Position numbers and translations under genes: made by a program
Notes under the pieces: generated by a model
What the model saw: only the letters and a program-made list of their open reading frames with translations
What the model was told of the DNA's origin: nothing
Database searches by the model: none
From: an uncultured Clostridia bacterium
GTDB lineage: Bacteria; Bacillota; Clostridia; Christensenellales; Aristaeellaceae
Length of the DNA: 48,265 nt
NCBI GenBank assembly: GCA_945928315.1
Contig: CAMENN010000008.1
Location: forward strand, 1-48,265
Direction of reading: 5' to 3'
In this document: positions 5,341 to 14,902 of the stretch, one piece after another
Position numbering within the stretch: position 1 is the stretch's first letter
Layout of the letters: each line of letters begins with the position of its first letter

Positions 5341-5931
5341 ATGCCTACAGAAAAACCGCGCTTCACCGTCACTGTCAGCGACGACATGAAGCGCAGAATC
5401 GAAGACTATCAGTTTTCCAATCGAATGCGAAACCAGAACCAGGCTGTCAGCCATCTAATCGAACGTGGACTCAATGCAATAGACGAAATCGTCGAAGAAA
5501 ACGAGCCATCCCTACCCATGCACCCTGACATTCTTCCGGTGACAAGACAGCGCATTCCGCTGATCGGGAGCATCGCTTGCGGTGAACCAATCTTTGCAGA
5601 CGAGGATATGTCCGCCTCCATTGCAGTCGACCATCCAGTGGATTGTGACTTTGCGCTTCGATGCAGGGGGGATTCCATGATCGGTGCTCGAATTCTGGAT
5701 GGGGACGTCGTATTCATCCGGAAGCAGGACGTCGTGGATGACGGCTCCATCGCTGCCGTGCTCATTGATGACGATGCCACGCTCAAACGGGTGTATCACC
5801 TCGCCGACGGCCGGGTGGAGCTTCGCGCAGAGAATCCGAAGTATGCGCCCATTGTCATTGGAGGTGAAAACGAAACGAGAATGTGCCGAATCCTCGGTAA
5901 AGCTGTTGCATTCCAGAGCGCTTTAATCTAG
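5341..5931 (+). CDS. Phage repressor: RHH DNA-binding domain fused to S24 LexA-like protease
   Basis: A 196-aa repressor. Residues 7-45 form an RHH domain (RFTVTVSDDMKRRIEDYQFS, then NQNQAVSHLIERGL) in place of the usual XRE helix-turn-helix. Residues about 70-190 form an S24 peptidase: the cleavage motif GSIACGEPIFA (predicted cut C80-G81, as in UmuD), catalytic Ser112 in RGDSM and Lys149 in ATLKRVY. This architecture implies RecA-stimulated self-cleavage during DNA damage, releasing the early promoters. The start has AGGAGG 8 nt upstream. It faces the small RHH gene across three shared operators and precedes AT-rich cargo genes. The domain assignments are clear; SOS induction is known for the family and inferred here. 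Confidence 0.88.
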   Translation: MPTEKPRFTVTVSDDMKRRIEDYQFSNRMRNQNQAVSHLIERGLNAIDEIVEENEPSLPMHPDILPVTRQRIPLIGSIACGEPIFADEDMSASIAVDHPVDCDFALRCRGDSMIGARILDGDVVFIRKQDVVDDGSIAAVLIDDDATLKRVYHLADGRVELRAENPKYAPIVIGGENETRMCRILGKAVAFQSALI

Positions 5932-5961
5932 GTTTCACAAATTCATTTCATGGAGAACAAC

Positions 5962-6276
5962 ATGTTTCTGACAATATTTGCTTATGTGGCTTGGATGTTG
6001 CTATATCCTATATCAGGAATTATGGCCATGACAGGTATTGTATCAAAAAGAATTACTGATCCCCTTTTATGGACTTATGCGATTGTTTCTGCTTTTATTA
6101 TGCACTTCAAGACAAAAACAGTTTTGTTTATCCCGTCAATGATTGCGGCAACATTCCTTTTAATTATAGTTTTTTACAATTATCAGATACCAGACGAATG
6201 GGATACTTTGTTCAACACAACTTTTTTCCTTATAGTTGCTTCTTCGTTTGACAATTTACACGATGATGAAGGGTGA
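5962..6276 (+). CDS. AT-rich multi-pass membrane protein (104 aa)
   Basis: Four hydrophobic segments span the protein: FLTIFAYVAWMLLYPISGIM, LLWTYAIVSAFIM, VLFIPSMIAATFLLIIVFY and FFLIVASSF. I chose the ATG at 5962 because GGAG lies 6 nt upstream; an in-frame ATG at 5950 lacks a ribosome binding site. It follows the repressor gene by about 30 bp and is probably on the same lysogenic transcript. The base composition is far more AT-rich than anything else in the window, indicating recent acquisition. Small membrane proteins in this position are often superinfection-exclusion factors; that role is inference. Confidence 0.6.
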   Translation: MFLTIFAYVAWMLLYPISGIMAMTGIVSKRITDPLLWTYAIVSAFIMHFKTKTVLFIPSMIAATFLLIIVFYNYQIPDEWDTLFNTTFFLIVASSFDNLHDDEG

Positions 6277-6282
6277 AGAAAA

Positions 6283-6654
6283 TTGTATAAAGCTTTGTGT
6301 CTTATTCTTTTATCTGTTATCGCTTTCTTCTGCATAACCGGATATACGCCTAAAAGCAGTTCGATAAATTATCGTATAGACAGAACGCCAGAATTAAAAT
6401 ACGATATAGACATCTCTGTGAACAAGGTTTATCTGAATATCGAAAAAAGTAACGTGTACCACAATTCAAAACACTGTCGAACAGAAGAAAAACTCATAGG
6501 AGTAAAGTACGATTCATTTATTAAAATGACAGAATACGAAGCCGTTCTGAGAGGCTTCAAAGAATGTCCGGATTGTCGTCATGATCTTGAATATAGAGAT
6601 CTTGCAGTTATTGAAAACGCAGTTCAAGAGATCCAATCAATCTTGAGCAAATAA
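6283..6654 (+). CDS. AT-rich secreted protein with Ada-like Cys motif
   Basis: The TTG start has GGTGAAG upstream. The N-terminus is a signal peptide or anchor (MYKALCLILLSVIAFFCITG). The outer domain contains VYHNSKHC, then a Tyr-rich spacer, then GFKECPDC. This order (H-x4-C ... G-[YF]-x2-C-x2-C) matches the small Ada-type zinc-binding module often appended to nucleases and secreted proteins. The gene is AT-rich like its upstream neighbour, from which it is separated by only 6 nt, so the two are one cargo operon downstream of the repressor. Cys17 could be a lipid-attachment site, but the lipobox is poor. Function unknown. Confidence 0.55.
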   Translation: MYKALCLILLSVIAFFCITGYTPKSSSINYRIDRTPELKYDIDISVNKVYLNIEKSNVYHNSKHCRTEEKLIGVKYDSFIKMTEYEAVLRGFKECPDCRHDLEYRDLAVIENAVQEIQSILSK

Positions 6655-6688
6655 AAATCCCGCCGCAGCCTCTCACCTCTGCGACGGG
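6652..6688 (-). terminator. Terminator acting leftward, between cargo and integrase genes
   Basis: A 10-bp stem (6659-6668 with 6679-6688, one mismatch) is followed on the minus strand by ATTTTTATTT. On the plus strand there is no T-run. It would stop transcription entering the lysogeny region from the right, although it may also help end the cargo mRNA. Confidence 0.55.
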
Positions 6689-6717
6689 AACGCAACACGC
6701 TACCAAGCCAATTCAGT

Positions 6718-6747
6718 AGGATGTGCTCTTTCATTATAGCACATCCT
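6718..6747. promoter_or_regulatory. 10-bp inverted repeat upstream of the integrase
   Basis: AGGATGTGCT and AGCACATCCT are exact inverted copies separated by 10 bp, ending 25 bp before the integrase ATG. The AT-rich gap (CTTTCATTAT) overlaps a possible -10 sequence. It could be an operator for the integrase promoter, an arm-type integrase or excisionase site, or a leader hairpin. Confidence 0.65.
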
Positions 6748-6772
6748 GCGCTGTAATGAAAGGAGTATCTCT

Positions 6773-7855
6773 ATGGCTACTGCAAAAAAACTTCCTTCCG
6801 GGAAATGGCGTTGCCGCCCCTCCTATACGGACGAGGACGGTGTCGTCCACACGGCATCCTTCACGGCCGAAACCGCGAAGAAGGCCAACGCGCTTGCCGC
6901 AGCGTGGCAGTCCGGCATGATCGAGGAACGTTCAGTTCCCATCAAAATCACTGTCCGTCAGGCTGTCGAGCAGCATATTGAAACCTGCCGCTGCGCCGGC
7001 ATGTCACCATCTACCATCTACGGCTACAACGTTTGTCTGCGCAATGGCTATGCCCTCATCGCAGATCGCCGCCTGTCCAACCTCACCGCCGCGGACGTCC
7101 AGCGTCAGATCAACGAGCGCGCGAAGACCTGCGCACCCAAGACCGTCTCCAACGAGGTCATGCTCCTGCGTACCGCCATCCGTCCGCACCGTCCGGATCT
7201 GGATCTGTCCCATCTGGTTCTTCCCCACCCGGAACGTCAGGAGATGGTCATCCCCACCGATGAGCAGGTCGAGCGCCTGGTCAGCGCCTCCGCCAACAAT
7301 CGCAACCTGCACCTGTGCATTCTGTTTGCCGCCTTCATGGGTCTGCGCCTGTCAGAGATTCTGGCCCTGTGCTGGGATGATATTGATACCACCGCGAAGA
7401 CGCTGCATATTGAAAAGGCCGCCGTGCGCAGTGAGACAGGCTCCGGTCAGGTTATCAAGGGCACAAAGACGCGGGCAGGCACGCGCGTTCTGCCCATTCC
7501 GGATGCGCTGTATGCCCGACTGATGTCCTTCCGCGATCTGAACAAGCGGATTGTCCCTGCCGCGAACGACACCATTTCAGCGCAATATAGGCACCTGTGC
7601 GACAGAATCGGCATTCCTCGCCGCTTCCATAACCTCCGGCACTATCACGCCTCCGTCATGCTGGCGATGGGCGTCCCCGAAAAATACATCATCGAGGATA
7701 TGGGGCATTCGACGTTCGATATGGTTCGCAACGTCTACGGTCATACCATCCAGAAGAAGCAGATTCTCATCAATCAGGCCATGGCTGCCCATACAGAATG
7801 TATCCTCACCGGAAAGGAAATCAAATATAACGATGCTGAAAACTTGACACGATAA
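6773..7855 (+). CDS. int: Tyrosine recombinase (phage integrase)
   Basis: A 360-aa site-specific recombinase. Residues 1-50 form an AP2-like arm-binding domain (LPSGKWRCRPSYTDEDG), residues about 58-150 a SAM-like core-binding domain, and residues about 160-340 the catalytic domain. Catalytic residues are visible: Arg192 (MGLRLSE), Lys232 (TKTRAG), His286 and Arg289 (HNLRHYH), His312 (GHS) and Tyr322 (NVYGHT). A strong AAAGGAG ribosome binding site fixes the start. It lies at the right boundary of the element, with its 3' end facing the chromosome, so the attachment site should lie just beyond 7855. Length and motifs are normal for the family. Confidence 0.95.
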   Translation: MATAKKLPSGKWRCRPSYTDEDGVVHTASFTAETAKKANALAAAWQSGMIEERSVPIKITVRQAVEQHIETCRCAGMSPSTIYGYNVCLRNGYALIADRRLSNLTAADVQRQINERAKTCAPKTVSNEVMLLRTAIRPHRPDLDLSHLVLPHPERQEMVIPTDEQVERLVSASANNRNLHLCILFAAFMGLRLSEILALCWDDIDTTAKTLHIEKAAVRSETGSGQVIKGTKTRAGTRVLPIPDALYARLMSFRDLNKRIVPAANDTISAQYRHLCDRIGIPRRFHNLRHYHASVMLAMGVPEKYIIEDMGHSTFDMVRNVYGHTIQKKQILINQAMAAHTECILTGKEIKYNDAENLTR

Positions 7856-7917
7856 TTGCCACGCATTCAGTTTTTTCTAAGTATTGTTTGATTTTATACA
7901 TCTTTATAATGGGATCA

Positions 7918-7939
7918 GCTCCCGCAGGGCGGCGTTTTT
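7918..7939 (+). terminator. Weak terminator after the integrase
   Basis: GCTCCC-GCA-GGG(C)GGC forms a short stem with one bulge and a wobble pair, followed by GTTTTTAG. The interval 7856-7980 otherwise holds only AT-rich sequence and presumably includes the right attachment core, which cannot be defined without the left end. Confidence 0.35.
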
Positions 7940-7980
7940 AGTTATCCGGTTGTCAAGCCGTTTTCAAACTGACATGGGGC

Positions 7981-8550
7981 TTACGACGCGGCGATCTCCG
8001 CGCTCTCCAGAATCTCCCGGGCCACGTCGGCGATCCGCCTGCCCGAATCCATGCTCTGCTTCTGAATCCGGTAGTGCGCCTCGGCCTCGCTCAGGTGCAG
8101 CGTGTCCATCAGCCTGCCCTTCGCCCGGTCGACGATCTTGCGGTCCTCCAGCGTGCGCTCGAGCTTGTCCGCCTTCAGGCGCAGCTTCTCCATCCGGCTC
8201 AGGCAGTGCGCCAGCGCGCGGAGTGCCTGCACCAGCGCGTCCTGGCTGATGGGGTTGCGCAGCGTCAGCACGTTGTCCGTTTCCTCGCTCTCCGCATAGT
8301 CCTGCGGGACGATCATCAGCACCTCGCCCGCCTCGCCGAGCCGGCGCGCCAGCTCCTCGCCCGCCATATCCGGCAGGCGGTAGGTCGTCAGCAGCAGCGC
8401 GCCGCTCTGCCCGGCGGCCTCCAGTGCCTGCGCGCCCGCATGGCAGACGCTCGCGGGGGCAATTCCCGCCGTGCGCAGAATTCCGGTCAGCCGGACCGCC
8501 ACGTTCTCCGGGGCCGCGATCACAAGGCGTTCCATGGTCGTCTCACTCAT
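7981..8550 (-). CDS. ANTAR-domain RNA-binding regulator with pseudo-receiver
   Basis: A 189-aa protein: a receiver-like domain at residues about 8-112, a coiled linker (LRLKADKLERTLEDR) and a C-terminal ANTAR domain at about 132-185 (DRKIVDRAKGRLMDTLHLSE, then AHYRIQKQSMDSGRRI). ANTAR domains bind paired hairpins in nascent RNA and prevent termination. The receiver has Thr56 where the phospho-accepting Asp should be (LLLTTYRLPDM), so it is unlikely to be phosphorylated; clostridial ANTAR proteins often show this. It stands alone, downstream of pyrG on the same strand but with its own promoter. Relatives are tied to nitrogen metabolism; the target here is unknown. Confidence 0.85.
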   Translation of the reverse strand: MSETTMERLVIAAPENVAVRLTGILRTAGIAPASVCHAGAQALEAAGQSGALLLTTYRLPDMAGEELARRLGEAGEVLMIVPQDYAESEETDNVLTLRNPISQDALVQALRALAHCLSRMEKLRLKADKLERTLEDRKIVDRAKGRLMDTLHLSEAEAHYRIQKQSMDSGRRIADVAREILESAEIAAS

Positions 8551-8582
8551 ACAGGCATTCCCCCATGCATCGGTATAGGCGT

Positions 8583-8611
8583 ATTATACCAGCCCTTTTG
8601 CGGTTTTGCAA
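8583..8611 (-). promoter_or_regulatory. Promoter of the ANTAR gene
   Basis: On the minus strand TTGCAA (8611-8606), a 17-bp spacer and TATAAT (8588-8583) with a TGG extension before the -10. Confidence 0.75.
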
Positions 8612-8688
8612 GACCAATTTGAATGTTCAGACTATATTTCCTGCATTTTTAACCAATTTCTGACGCGTATCTGAGCATTTCCGGATAT

Positions 8689-10350
<1,662 letters not shown>

Positions 10351-10352
10351 CT

Positions 10353-10380
10353 ATTATATCATTCTCCGCCGGATTTTCAA
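10353..10380 (-). promoter_or_regulatory. Promoter of pyrG
   Basis: Minus strand TTGAAA (10380-10375), 16-bp spacer, TATAAT (10358-10353). Confidence 0.7.
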
Positions 10381-10526
10381 GAGATATTTGAAGATTTTTT
10401 GATTCAATCCTGCAGTTTTGTTCAGATTGAATATCCGTTCGAGAGAAAACTGCACCAAATACAAAAACCCCATCACGAAGCAGGGGATTCCCGGTCCCCG
10501 CCCTCACGCAGGGCCGCCATATGAAA

Positions 10527-10568
10527 ACGCGCTTCCCGGGCCGCAGGGATACGGCGCGGGAAGCGCGT
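10527..10568 (-). terminator. Terminator of the DUF1846 gene
   Basis: A 12-bp perfect stem (ACGCGCTTCCCG with its complement) surrounds an 18-nt loop and is followed on the minus strand by TTTTCAT. It begins 4 bp after the stop codon. Confidence 0.7.
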
Positions 10569-10571
10569 GCT

Positions 10572-12056
10572 TCACTTGTGATAGAGGTTGTTCTTCTCGT
10601 AGGTCGGCTCGCAGGTGATGTTCATGTTGAGGCGCTTGAACACGCCGTCGTCCACCGAGGCGAGGATGACTGTGGAGTGCGCGTCGCAGCCATCGAGCGC
10701 GCTGAGCTGCTGCATGGCGCGCATGGCGTGCTCATCCGACGCGGCGGAAATCGCCAGCGCGATGAGCATCTCGTCGGTGTGCAAACGCGGATTGCGGCTC
10801 TTCATGTAGCCGGTCTTGAGCGTCTGAATGGTGCCGATGACCTCCGGGGAGATGAGCTTGATCTCGTCCGGAATACCGGCCAGCGCCTTGAGCGCATTGA
10901 GCATCGCCGCGGAGGACGCGCCGAACAGGTCGGTTGTGCGGCCGGTGACCACGCGTCCGTCCGGCAGCTCGATGGCGGCGGCGGGCTTGCCCGTGCGGTC
11001 GGCGACGGCCAGCGCCGCAGGCACGACGGCGCGGTTTTCCGGCTCGATCTGCGTCGCCTGCATCAGCAGCTCGATCTTGCCCAGCTCCTCCTGCGTGGCC
11101 AGACCCTGGCGCACGAGGCAGGCGGTCTTGAAGTAGCGGCGGATGATCTCCTGGCAGGAGGCCTCGCGGCAGACGGCGTCGTCCGTGATGGACAGGCCCG
11201 CCATGTTCACGCCCATGTCCGTCGGGCTCTTGTAGGGGCACTCGCCGTAGATGCGCTCGAAGATCGTGCGCAGCACCGGAAAGATCTCGACGTCGCGGTT
11301 GTAGTTGACCGTCGTGACGCCGTAGGCCTCCAGGTGGAACGGGTCGATCATGTTCACGTCGTTGAGGTCCGCGGTCGCCGCCTCGTAGGCGAGGTTGACC
11401 GGGTGCTTGAGCGGCAGGTTCCAGATCGGGAACGTCTCGAACTTGGCGTAGCCGGCCTTCACGCCGCGCTTGTGCTCGTGATAGAGCTGGGAGAGGCAGG
11501 TCGCCATCTTGCCGCTGCCCGGGCCGGGCGCGGTGACGACGATGAGCTGGCGCGTCGTTTCAATATAATCGTTGCGGCCGTAGCCCTCGTCGCTGACGAC
11601 CAGGCGCAGGTCGGCGGGATAGTTTGGGATGGGATAGTGCCGGTAGACCCGCAGGCCCAGCGCGGTCATGCGCTTTTCGAACACGGCGGCGGCGGGCTGG
11701 TCGGCGTACTGCGTGATGACGATGGAGCCGACGTACAGCCCGAAGCCGCGGAAGATGTCGATCAGGCGCATGACGTCGGCGTCGTAGGTGATGCCCAGGT
11801 CGCCGCGGCGCTTGTTCTTCTCGATGTCGCCCGCGCAGATGGCGATGACGATCTCCGCCTGATCGCGCAGCTCCAGCAGCATCTTGATCTTGTTGTCCGG
11901 CTCAAAGCCCGGCAGCACGCGCGAGGCGTGGTAATCGTCGAAGAGCTTGCCGCCGAATTCCAGATACAGCTTGCCGCCGAACTGGCTGATGCGTTCGCGG
12001 ATGCGCTCGGACTGCAGGCGGATATACTTCTGGCTGTCAAAACCGACTTTTCTCAT
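10572..12056 (-). CDS. DUF1846 / UPF0371 family protein
   Basis: A 494-aa cytosolic protein matching the conserved DUF1846 family: the opening KVGFDSQKYIRLQSERIRER, the VTAPGPGSGKMATCLSQLYH loop at about residues 175-195 that resembles a P-loop, and the KFETFPIWNLPLKHPVNLAY block. The family is widespread in Bacillota and structurally characterised, but its biochemical function is not established; the P-loop-like motif suggests nucleotide binding. It is monocistronic with its own promoter and terminator, downstream of nothing informative. Length is typical. Confidence 0.9.
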   Translation of the reverse strand: MRKVGFDSQKYIRLQSERIRERISQFGGKLYLEFGGKLFDDYHASRVLPGFEPDNKIKMLLELRDQAEIVIAICAGDIEKNKRRGDLGITYDADVMRLIDIFRGFGLYVGSIVITQYADQPAAAVFEKRMTALGLRVYRHYPIPNYPADLRLVVSDEGYGRNDYIETTRQLIVVTAPGPGSGKMATCLSQLYHEHKRGVKAGYAKFETFPIWNLPLKHPVNLAYEAATADLNDVNMIDPFHLEAYGVTTVNYNRDVEIFPVLRTIFERIYGECPYKSPTDMGVNMAGLSITDDAVCREASCQEIIRRYFKTACLVRQGLATQEELGKIELLMQATQIEPENRAVVPAALAVADRTGKPAAAIELPDGRVVTGRTTDLFGASSAAMLNALKALAGIPDEIKLISPEVIGTIQTLKTGYMKSRNPRLHTDEMLIALAISAASDEHAMRAMQQLSALDGCDAHSTVILASVDDGVFKRLNMNITCEPTYEKNNLYHK

Positions 12057-12130
12057 CGTTCTCTCTCCCGTTCTCTGCTTTCCTCATTGCCAACAGAAAG
12101 CGGGCATATGCCCGCCAAATCACGCCCATC

Positions 12131-12159
12131 AGTATAGCAAACTCCGGCGCAGCTTTCAA
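12131..12159 (-). promoter_or_regulatory. Promoter of the DUF1846 gene
   Basis: Minus strand TTGAAA (12159-12154), 17-bp spacer, TATACT (12136-12131). Confidence 0.75.
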
Positions 12160-12192
12160 GCCGTTTATCCCGTTTTTTCAGGAAAAAACAGA

Positions 12193-12230
12193 GAAAACCG
12201 CGCACGGGCGGGAGATGCCTGCGCGCGGTC
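12193..12230 (-). terminator. Terminator upstream of the DUF1846 promoter
   Basis: An imperfect GC-rich stem (ACCGCGC ... GCGCGGT) is followed on the minus strand by TTTTCTCTGTTTTTT. It could end transcripts of the LRR gene, 300 bp upstream. Confidence 0.6.
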
Positions 12231-12274
12231 GCCGGTTATGCGGCTTTCAAACAGAACCGGGCCGAGGGATAGCC

Positions 12275-12514
12275 GACCGTCAGGGTTCGCCCTGCTCCCT
12301 GACCGCTTTTTTTCCGGATCGCTTCGCGATATGGGAACGCCGGGCTGCCGCCCGGACCTGCCTGAAGGACGATGAGTCCGGGAAACTCGCATAGTCGCGC
12401 CATGAATGGCGCTCCTTGCGATTTCCGACGCTCCGTCTGCCTGTTTCCGCCACAGGCGGCGGCAGACTCCGGTCCCCTCAGACTCCCTTCTCCGCTTCGC
12501 GCTTATGGCTCGTT
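12275..12514 (+). repeat. Intergenic repeat family R2, copy 1
   Basis: The element begins GACCGTCAGG, contains CCCTGAC-GCTTTTTTT, then GGATCGCTTCGCGAT, and ends CCCTCAGACTCCCTTC...CGCTTCGCGCTTATGG-CTCGT. The same landmarks recur in the same order at 15567-15713 and 21352-21464. The middle differs most; this copy carries about 100 bp extra. Nothing in it looks coding. The 12057-12529 gap therefore holds a promoter, a terminator and this element. Confidence 0.75.
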
Positions 12515-12529
12515 TTTTGGCGGACAGGA

Positions 12530-13711
12530 TTATTCCATTCTTGCCGCCATGCGTCCGGCGTTCACGCCGCCGAACACGTGCAGCCCCGGCGCGCAGCCGT
12601 CGAAGGCAAAATCGCTCACCCGCGTGGTCGTGGGCATCTTGACGAACGAGAGCCGTGTGCAGCCGAAGAACGCCATGCGCCCGACGCTGCTTGTCCCCCA
12701 CGGAAGCGTCACCTGCGACAGGCCCTCGCAACCGGCGAACGCGCTGTCGCCGACGTGCTCGAGCCCGCGCTCCAGGCTCAGCGAGAGCAGTGAGCGGCAG
12801 CCGAAGAACGCGCTCTCGCCGATCGTGCGCACACCCCCGCCGATGCTCACGCGCTCCAGCGTGCCGTTGGCGAAAAACGCCTTGGGCGCGATGGCGACGA
12901 TGCGCCGTCCGCACAGCTCGCTGGGGATGTCCAGCGCCGTCACCCGCTCCTGCCGCGCGCCGGCGACGGTCAGCGTGCCGTCCTCGTTCTCGGTGAGCAC
13001 CAGCTCCTCGTCCTCGCGCCAGCTCTCCGAGTCAAACGTGAGGCCGTTGAACTGCGCGTACTTCTCGGCGAAGGAGCCCGCCGCGCCGTAGAGCGTGAGC
13101 TGCCTGCCGCAGCCGAAGAACACACCGCCGCCCAGAGCGGTCACGCTGGCGGGAATATCCACCCGGGTCAGGCGGCCGCACTTGGAAAAGCACGATGGTC
13201 CGAGCCCCTGCACGCCCGGCTCGATGCGCACGCGCCGCAGGTCCTGGCACTTGGCAAACGCCAGCGTGCCCACGCGCACCACGCCGCCGGGGATGACGAT
13301 GCGCTCGATGTGGCTGCATCCGGAGAACGCCATTTCGCCGATTCTCGTGAGCGCCGCCGGGAGCACCACGCGCCGCAGCGCCGTGCAGCCCTCGAACGCC
13401 TTGGGTCCGATCGCCGTCACCGGGCACGCGCCCGCCTCGAACTGGATGTCGAGGTCGTCCGCCGCCGGGTCGATGCAGCGCACGGCCGTCAGCGTGCCGT
13501 CCCCGTTGTCGGCAAAGTCGATCGTCCTGCGCCCGACCTGCGCAAACGCCGCCTCCTGCCGGGGCATCGTGCCCGCCTGCTGCGCATGCCATGGTCTGCG
13601 CGCGCCTGCCACGCTCGCGCTGAATCCGTCCTGTCCCAGCCTATCGCGGGCCATCTCCTGCCGCCCGTCCGCTTCCCGTCTGTCCGTCACGCCGCTGCCT
13701 CCGTACGCCAT
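12530..13711 (-). CDS. BspA-type leucine-rich repeat protein (LRR_5)
   Basis: A 393-aa protein made of repeated units such as AFEGCTALRRVVLPAALTRI, AFSGCSHIERIVIPGGV and AFFGCRSLLSLSLERGL, the Treponema/BspA-type leucine-rich repeat. There are two repeat blocks (about residues 90-205 and 265-375), each introduced by a NGDGTLTAV or NEDGTLTVAG strand. No signal peptide or sortase motif is present, so it appears cytosolic, unlike most BspA proteins. The start is uncertain: the first ATG at 13711 has almost no spacing from its AAGG, and a later Met (residue 20 or 48) is possible. It probably mediates protein binding. Confidence 0.8.
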   Translation of the reverse strand: MAYGGSGVTDRREADGRQEMARDRLGQDGFSASVAGARRPWHAQQAGTMPRQEAAFAQVGRRTIDFADNGDGTLTAVRCIDPAADDLDIQFEAGACPVTAIGPKAFEGCTALRRVVLPAALTRIGEMAFSGCSHIERIVIPGGVVRVGTLAFAKCQDLRRVRIEPGVQGLGPSCFSKCGRLTRVDIPASVTALGGGVFFGCGRQLTLYGAAGSFAEKYAQFNGLTFDSESWREDEELVLTENEDGTLTVAGARQERVTALDIPSELCGRRIVAIAPKAFFANGTLERVSIGGGVRTIGESAFFGCRSLLSLSLERGLEHVGDSAFAGCEGLSQVTLPWGTSSVGRMAFFGCTRLSFVKMPTTTRVSDFAFDGCAPGLHVFGGVNAGRMAARME

Positions 13712-13740
13712 CCTTCATGTCTGCTGCCGCAATTCATTCT

Positions 13741-13769
13741 ATTATAGCATCGCACGGCCCTTTTCGCAA
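13741..13769 (-). promoter_or_regulatory. Promoter of the LRR gene
   Basis: Minus strand TTGCGA (13769-13764), 17-bp spacer, TATAAT (13746-13741), leaving a very short leader. Confidence 0.7.
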
Positions 13770-13796
13770 TGCTCAATCTCGCGCCGTTTTTCCCCC

Positions 13797-13825
13797 TTGA
13801 CAATCCTCCCGCAGCGCTGTATCAT
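13797..13825 (+). promoter_or_regulatory. Promoter of the SPFH operon
   Basis: TTGACA at 13797-13802, 17-bp spacer, TATCAT at 13820-13825; near consensus. It is divergent from the LRR promoter, 28 bp away. Confidence 0.85.
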
Positions 13826-13874
13826 ATTGATAGCAAATCAATATCACAAAGCCGGATCTGAAGGAGGTCTGCAT

Positions 13875-14885
13875 ATGGATACCGAGATTCTCGCCAACGT
13901 TCCCGCCGAAAAGACCGCGCCGCATGCCAACGGCTTCTTCATGCTGCCTGTCGTGCTCGTGGGGCTCTGCGCCTCGGCGGCCTGCCTCGTGCTGGGCATC
14001 ATCCGCCTCGTCAACGCCTTCTACGCCATCGGCGGCATCCTGCTGGCCGTGGGCATCGTCGGCCTGCTCTTCTTCCCGATCATGCTCGCGGGCTTCAAGG
14101 TGCTCGCGCCGAACCAGGCATACGTCTTCACGCTCTTCGGCAAGTATTACGGCACGCTCAAGCAGCCGGGCTTCTACCATATGAATCCGTTCGTCACGGC
14201 GAACGCCCCTGCGGTCATGAACGGCGAGCCGACCGGCCCCGTGCAGCGCAAGAGCGCCAACGGCACGGAAACCACCATCTCGATGGGCCAGCCCAAGAAG
14301 ATTTCACTCAAGACGCGCACGCTGGACAACCGCAAGCAGAAGGTCAACGACGCGCTGGGCAACCCGATCATCATCGGCTCGGTCGTCATCTGGCACGTCG
14401 CGGACCCGACCACGGCGGTCTTCGCGGTGGAGAACTTCGAGGAGTACCTCTCCATCCAGTGCGACTCGACCATCCGCAACATCGCGCGCCTCTACCCGTA
14501 CGACACGATGGAGGGCGACACGGACGAAAAGACGCTGCGCGGCTCCTCGAGCGAGATCTCGGAGATCATGCAGGAGGAGCTTGCACAGCACGTGCGCGAC
14601 GCGGGCATCGTCATCGAGGACGTGCGCATCACCACACTGGCCTACGCTGAGGAGATCGCCGCAGCGATGCTCCAGCGCCAGCAGGCGACGGCGATCATCG
14701 CCGCCCGCCAGAAGATCGTCGAGGGCGCGGTCGGCATGGTCAAGATGGCCATCGACCAGCTCGGCGAGGAGGAGGTCGTTGTGCTCGACGAGGAGCGCAA
14801 GGCGCAGATGGTCGCCAACCTGCTCGTGGTGCTCTGCGGCAACAAGGACGCGCAGCCCATCGTCAACAGCGGCTCGATCTATTGA
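13875..14885 (+). CDS. SPFH/Band 7 domain membrane protein
   Basis: A 336-aa protein with two hydrophobic segments at about residues 20-75 ([40 protein letters not shown]), then an SPFH domain ([20 protein letters not shown] through [20 protein letters not shown]) and a helical C-terminus ([20 protein letters not shown]). SPFH proteins oligomerise into membrane scaffolds (flotillin, stomatin, HflKC). The start has AAGGAGG 7 nt upstream. An RHH protein follows 17 nt downstream, a common pairing in Bacillota. The exact process it organises is unknown. Confidence 0.88.
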   Translation: MDTEILANVPAEKTAPHANGFFMLPVVLVGLCASAACLVLGIIRLVNAFYAIGGILLAVGIVGLLFFPIMLAGFKVLAPNQAYVFTLFGKYYGTLKQPGFYHMNPFVTANAPAVMNGEPTGPVQRKSANGTETTISMGQPKKISLKTRTLDNRKQKVNDALGNPIIIGSVVIWHVADPTTAVFAVENFEEYLSIQCDSTIRNIARLYPYDTMEGDTDEKTLRGSSSEISEIMQEELAQHVRDAGIVIEDVRITTLAYAEEIAAAMLQRQQATAIIAARQKIVEGAVGMVKMAIDQLGEEEVVVLDEERKAQMVANLLVVLCGNKDAQPIVNSGSIY

Positions 14886-14902
14886 CGCGCGGAGGTGATC
14901 CC

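Noticed and set aside
7856-7980. Attachment site for the integrase
   Set aside because: The site must be near here, but without the left end of the element no duplicated core can be seen, and no tRNA gene is present.
12165-12914. Minus-strand frame reading through the R2 repeat into the LRR gene
   Set aside because: Shares DNA with the better supported LRR gene and a non-coding repeat; Arg-rich sequence without protein features.
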